This document shows positions 61,678 to 64,000 of a stretch of DNA of 64,000 nucleotides, piece by piece. Both the position numbers and the translations under genes were made by a program. Source of the DNA: Alteriqipengyuania abyssalis (GTDB taxonomy: Bacteria > Pseudomonadota > Alphaproteobacteria > Sphingomonadales > Sphingomonadaceae); NCBI RefSeq assembly GCF_019857185.1, contig NZ_JAHWXP010000002.1, positions 682,001 to 746,000 of the forward strand, in the 5' to 3' direction. Each line of letters starts with the position of its first letter. Position 1 is the stretch's first letter. Under the pieces are notes generated by a model. That model did no database searches, was not told the origin of the DNA, and saw only the letters and a program-made list of their open reading frames with translations.

Positions 61678-62096
61678 TTCATCCTCATCGTTTCCAGCAT
61701 CAGCTGCTTGGCGGTGGACATGGCTTCGACCATGTTGCTGTACTGGCGCGAGGCTTCGAGCATCTCGATCATCTCGGCGTTCTCATCGACCGGCGCTTCC
61801 CACACATCGCCGTTCTCGTCGGCGAGCGGGTGGCCCGGATCGTGGCGACGCACCGGCGCGGTGTCGGAGCGTACGACGCGGTCGACGCGGACCGAGCTGA
61901 GCCCGCTCTGCTTGTCGAGTTCCTCGGCAAAGACCGTGCGGATCGGGCGGTAGGCTTCGTCCGCAGAGCCCGCGACGCTGCCCGCATTGGCGAGGTTGGA
62001 CGCGGCAGCGTTCATCCGGACCATCTGCGCGGACATCGCGCGGTAGCCCATCTGGAACATGCTCATCGGCGCGTTGGTGTTTCCCGGCATGGTCAT
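61674..62096 (-). CDS. flgC: Rod protein FlgC
   Basis: A 140-residue proximal rod protein: MFQMGYRAMSAQMVRMNAAASNLANAGSVAG, then VDENAEMIEMLEASRQYSNMVEAMSTAKQLMLETMRM. ATG 62096 overlaps the flgB stop in ATGA, which fixes the start. Confidence 0.94.
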   Translation of the reverse strand: MTMPGNTNAPMSMFQMGYRAMSAQMVRMNAAASNLANAGSVAGSADEAYRPIRTVFAEELDKQSGLSSVRVDRVVRSDTAPVRRHDPGHPLADENGDVWEAPVDENAEMIEMLEASRQYSNMVEAMSTAKQLMLETMRMK

Positions 62097-62440
62097 TCGC
62101 CCCTGATCGCGCGGGTCAGCGTTTCGACGCGACCCTTCAGGAAACCGAGCGTGGCGGTGTAGGCGACCGCGTTCTCCGCGAAGGCGGCCTGTTCGGTCCC
62201 CATCTCGACGGTGTTGCCGTCGAGGCTGGCCATGGTGGGAATGCGATAGACGGTGGCGCGCTGGGCGGCGCTTTCGCTTTCGCTGCCCGCCAGGCGTGCC
62301 TGCAGCGCGGCACCAAAATCGATGTCGCGCGCCTTGTACCCGGGGGTGCCGGCATTGGCGATGTTGGAGCCGAGCACGGCCATGCGTTGCGCACGGACTT
62401 CCAGCGCTGCTCCATGGATGCCGAAAAGGCCCTCGTTCAT
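62093..62440 (-). CDS. flgB: Rod protein FlgB
   Basis: A 115-residue proximal rod protein (FGIHGAALEVRAQRMAVLGSNIANAGTPGYKARDIDFGAALQ; C-terminal NAVAYTATLGFLKGRVETL). ATG 62440 follows GTGGAG at nine bases; a GTG five codons upstream was rejected. It is the first gene of the flg operon, behind the sigma-54 promoter. Confidence 0.93.
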   Translation of the reverse strand: MNEGLFGIHGAALEVRAQRMAVLGSNIANAGTPGYKARDIDFGAALQARLAGSESESAAQRATVYRIPTMASLDGNTVEMGTEQAAFAENAVAYTATLGFLKGRVETLTRAIRGE

Positions 62441-62478
62441 TGCAATCGTCTCCACGCCTTCGTGTGTCGCTCACAGTA

Positions 62479-62494
62479 AGCAAGGGGCGTGCCA
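62479..62494 (-). promoter_or_regulatory. Sigma-54 (RpoN) promoter of the flgB operon
   Basis: On the minus strand TGGCACGCCCCTTGCT, an exact match to the TGGCACG-N4-TTGCW consensus, with GG (-24) at 62492-62493 and GC (-12) at 62480-62481, ten bases between. It lies 38 bases upstream of the flgB ATG. The activator gene at 49815-51101 fits. Confidence 0.92.
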
Positions 62495-62622
62495 ACTTGT
62501 GCGAAAGGCGCAGAAACGCGAGGCTTGCCGGGTAGGGCGGCAAGCGATTGCCGGTCGGCGGCAAAAATCGGGCGCTCAACCCTGAAACCGCGCGAAACCC
62601 TGCCGTTCTTGTTGCCGTGAAC

Positions 62623-63303
62623 ATGATTGCGACATTTCTCGACCACTGGTTCGACCCCGCCTCGCTGGGAATCGTGCTGGGCGGCACTGTGCTGGCGACG
62701 GTGCTGCGCTGCGGGCTGGCCGAGACGCGGCTGGCACTGGCGAAGATCGCCGCGCTTGCCGCGCGACCCTTCGATCCCGACCGCGCCCGCGCGCAGATGG
62801 CGCGGCAGATCCGCGACATTGCGAAAGAGGGCTTCGTGCGGGCGGAGCCGGTCCGGTTCGGCGATGGCGAGTTCGACCATCTGGCCGACGTGCTGATCAG
62901 CCGCCGCTCGATCGACGCGCTGCATTGCGAGCATCAGGAGCAGACGCGCGCCCGCGTCGAGGCGGCGCAAACCGCGGTGCATGTGCTGGGCCAGGCGGCG
63001 GAGCTGGCGCCCGTGCTGGGCCTCGCGGGCACGCTGGTTGCGCTGGGCACGATGACGCCGGATGGGACCGCTGGCGGGATGACCGGCGCGATCGCGATGG
63101 CGGTGGTCACTACGCTCTACGGCATTGCCGCCGCGAACTTCCTGTTCAGCCCGCTTGCCGCCGCGATCGAGCGCCGCTCCGCGCGGGAGGAACGCGACCG
63201 TCAGGCGGTGCTCGACTGGCTCGAAAACGGGGTTCGCGCGGCGGCCCCGCGACCGGTCGCCGATCCATCCGCCGGGCGGCGCATCTTGCGGGAAGTGGTG
63301 TGA
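62623..63303 (+). CDS. MotA/TolQ/ExbB-like proton-channel protein
   Basis: A 226-residue protein with about three to four membrane segments: TFLDHWFDPASLGIVLGGTVLATVL, ELAPVLGLAGTLVALGTM and AIAMAVVTTLYGIAAANFLFSPLAAAI. The segments APVLGLAGT and TTLYGIAAAN are the pattern of MotA/TolQ/ExbB channel subunits. The true motA is elsewhere in the window. ATG 62623 (GTG 62617 possible). Its stop overlaps the next gene's GTG start (GTGTGA), so the two are a pair. It lies between flgB and flgA. Confidence 0.82.
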   Translation: MIATFLDHWFDPASLGIVLGGTVLATVLRCGLAETRLALAKIAALAARPFDPDRARAQMARQIRDIAKEGFVRAEPVRFGDGEFDHLADVLISRRSIDALHCEHQEQTRARVEAAQTAVHVLGQAAELAPVLGLAGTLVALGTMTPDGTAGGMTGAIAMAVVTTLYGIAAANFLFSPLAAAIERRSAREERDRQAVLDWLENGVRAAAPRPVADPSAGRRILREVV

Positions 63304-63734
63304 GCATTCGCGGTCTCACCGGCTGGCAGACCTCGCTGGCGGATCTCTCGCTGATCCTGTTCGCGGTGGTCGCCGCGTCCTATCGCGGGGACCCGGCAGA
63401 GGAGGCTGTGCCGAGGCCCGAGGAGGTCGAGCAGGCGCTCGACGTCGCGCTCGGTCAGCCGATGGCGGTGTTCCGACCGGGTGGCGATGCCGATCTGACC
63501 CGCTGGCTCTCCGCGCAAGAGCTGGACGAGGGCGCGCTCGCGACGGTGATCGTGCGCCACCGGCCCGGCAGTGCGGCGCGTGGGGCGAGCGAGGCCGCGC
63601 GCCTCGCGGATGAGATCGAGCGGGCGGGCCATCATGCGCGGCTGGTGGTCGAAACCTCCGCTGCGCCGGAAACGCTGGTGACGATCGCCCACGACCGGCC
63701 TGATTATGGCACGCAAATTGCAGATACGCGGTGA
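63300..63734 (+). CDS. Small single-TM partner of the MotA/TolQ-like protein (ExbD/MotB-like N-terminus)
   Basis: A 144-residue protein starting with GTG that overlaps the preceding stop by four bases. The N-terminal membrane helix carries one acidic residue (WQTSLADLSLILFAVVAAS, Asp15), the mark of MotB/ExbD/TolR subunits. The rest (about 45-140) is a small periplasmic domain with VIVRHRPGSAARGASEAARL and LVTIAHDRP, a weak resemblance to half of an OmpA-like fold, but no recognisable peptidoglycan-binding motif. Family unrecognised. It would pair with the channel protein upstream to use a proton gradient. The pair is absent from standard flagellar gene lists. Confidence 0.72.
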   Translation: MSIRGLTGWQTSLADLSLILFAVVAASYRGDPAEEAVPRPEEVEQALDVALGQPMAVFRPGGDADLTRWLSAQELDEGALATVIVRHRPGSAARGASEAARLADEIERAGHHARLVVETSAAPETLVTIAHDRPDYGTQIADTR

Positions 63735-63788
63735 ATAGAGGTGGGCGCGTCGCCCGCCGCGACACGCCAGACCCGGAGCACTGCGATC

Positions 63789-64000
63789 ATGCCCAAGCTT
63801 TCCCCCCTGTTTGCTGGCGGCCTGCTGGCCGCAATCGCTGCCGCATCCCCGGCCATCGCCAGCGGGCCGATGGACCCGGCGGCGATCGACCGTGCGGTGA
63901 TGGAATTCACCGGCGCCGGGATCGGCCAGCCGGGCGGCGCGCGCCTGCCCGTCGATCGGCGGATGCGTCTGAATGCCTGTGGCACGCCGCTGCAGCTCGA
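63789..64000 (+). CDS. flgA: P-ring assembly chaperone FlgA, N-terminal fragment
   Basis: The first 70 codons are inside the window. A signal peptide (LSPLFAGGLLAAIAAASPAIAS) is followed by MDPAAIDRAVMEFTGAGIGQ and VDRRMRLNACGTPLQL, the pattern at the start of the FlgA SAF domain. FlgA helps P-ring (FlgI) assembly in the periplasm. The C-terminal part is outside the window. Confidence 0.85.
   Translation, partial: MPKLSPLFAGGLLAAIAAASPAIASGPMDPAAIDRAVMEFTGAGIGQPGGARLPVDRRMRLNACGTPLQL

Overview
The window reads as a chromosomal segment of a high-GC, motile alphaproteobacterium. Order Sphingomonadales, and within it the Erythrobacteraceae, is the best guess, from overall GC, protein style and the flagellar gene set. 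This placement is inference from reading; no database was searched. About 70 protein genes, one tRNA and a number of regulatory or repeat elements can be supported.

Left part (1-35,100), mostly housekeeping and metabolism. It opens with the tail of an ABC transporter ATPase. Two membrane diguanylate cyclases (213-2138 and 5083-5934) lie either side of L-aspartate oxidase nadB. Next is ribonucleotide reductase: nrdA at 6789-8861 and nrdB at 11857-12921. Between them sit a DJ-1/PfpI protein divergent from a NemR-like TetR regulator, with matching operator palindromes in the intergenic region, a DUF2171 protein and a membrane protein. A lower-GC insert at about 12960-14390 carries a type II restriction-modification pair (MT-A70 methyltransferase plus a BglII/BstYI-type endonuclease). 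Further right come a thermonuclease-like protein, a formate/nitrite-type channel, argB, yggT-folD-lipoprotein, marC, a serine hydrolase, a Lon N-domain protein, a CnoX-like thioredoxin-TPR protein, tRNA-Gly(GCC), a probable zinc-importing TonB receptor (ZnuD type), DoxX, a saccharopine-dehydrogenase-like reductase, dcd, putA and two tandem Crp/Fnr paralogues.

Right part (35,078-64,000), a nearly continuous flagellar locus. One leftward cluster runs: sigma-54 activator, fliE-F-G-H-I-J-K-L-M-N-O-P-Q-R, flhB, fliD, fliS and an atypical LuxR-type response regulator. Most junctions overlap by 1-14 bases, implying translational coupling. Flagellin fliC is divergent from the activator. A second leftward operon, flgB-C-D-E-F-G-H-I-J-K-L-motA-motB, starts at a textbook sigma-54 promoter (62479-62494) just upstream of flgB. 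Divergent from it are a MotA/TolQ-like protein and a small single-TM partner with a membrane aspartate, then the start of flgA. This extra stator-like pair is the least familiar element in the window.

Points of interest: the unexplained stator-like pair; unusually small FlgD and FlgE; a FliM without the usual CheY-binding N-terminus; a ribonucleotide reductase without an ATP-cone; NemR-type operators; a hairpin that could mask a ribosome-binding site downstream of putA; and two classes of dispersed intergenic repeat. No chemotaxis genes, flhA, fliA or CRISPR array is present in the window.
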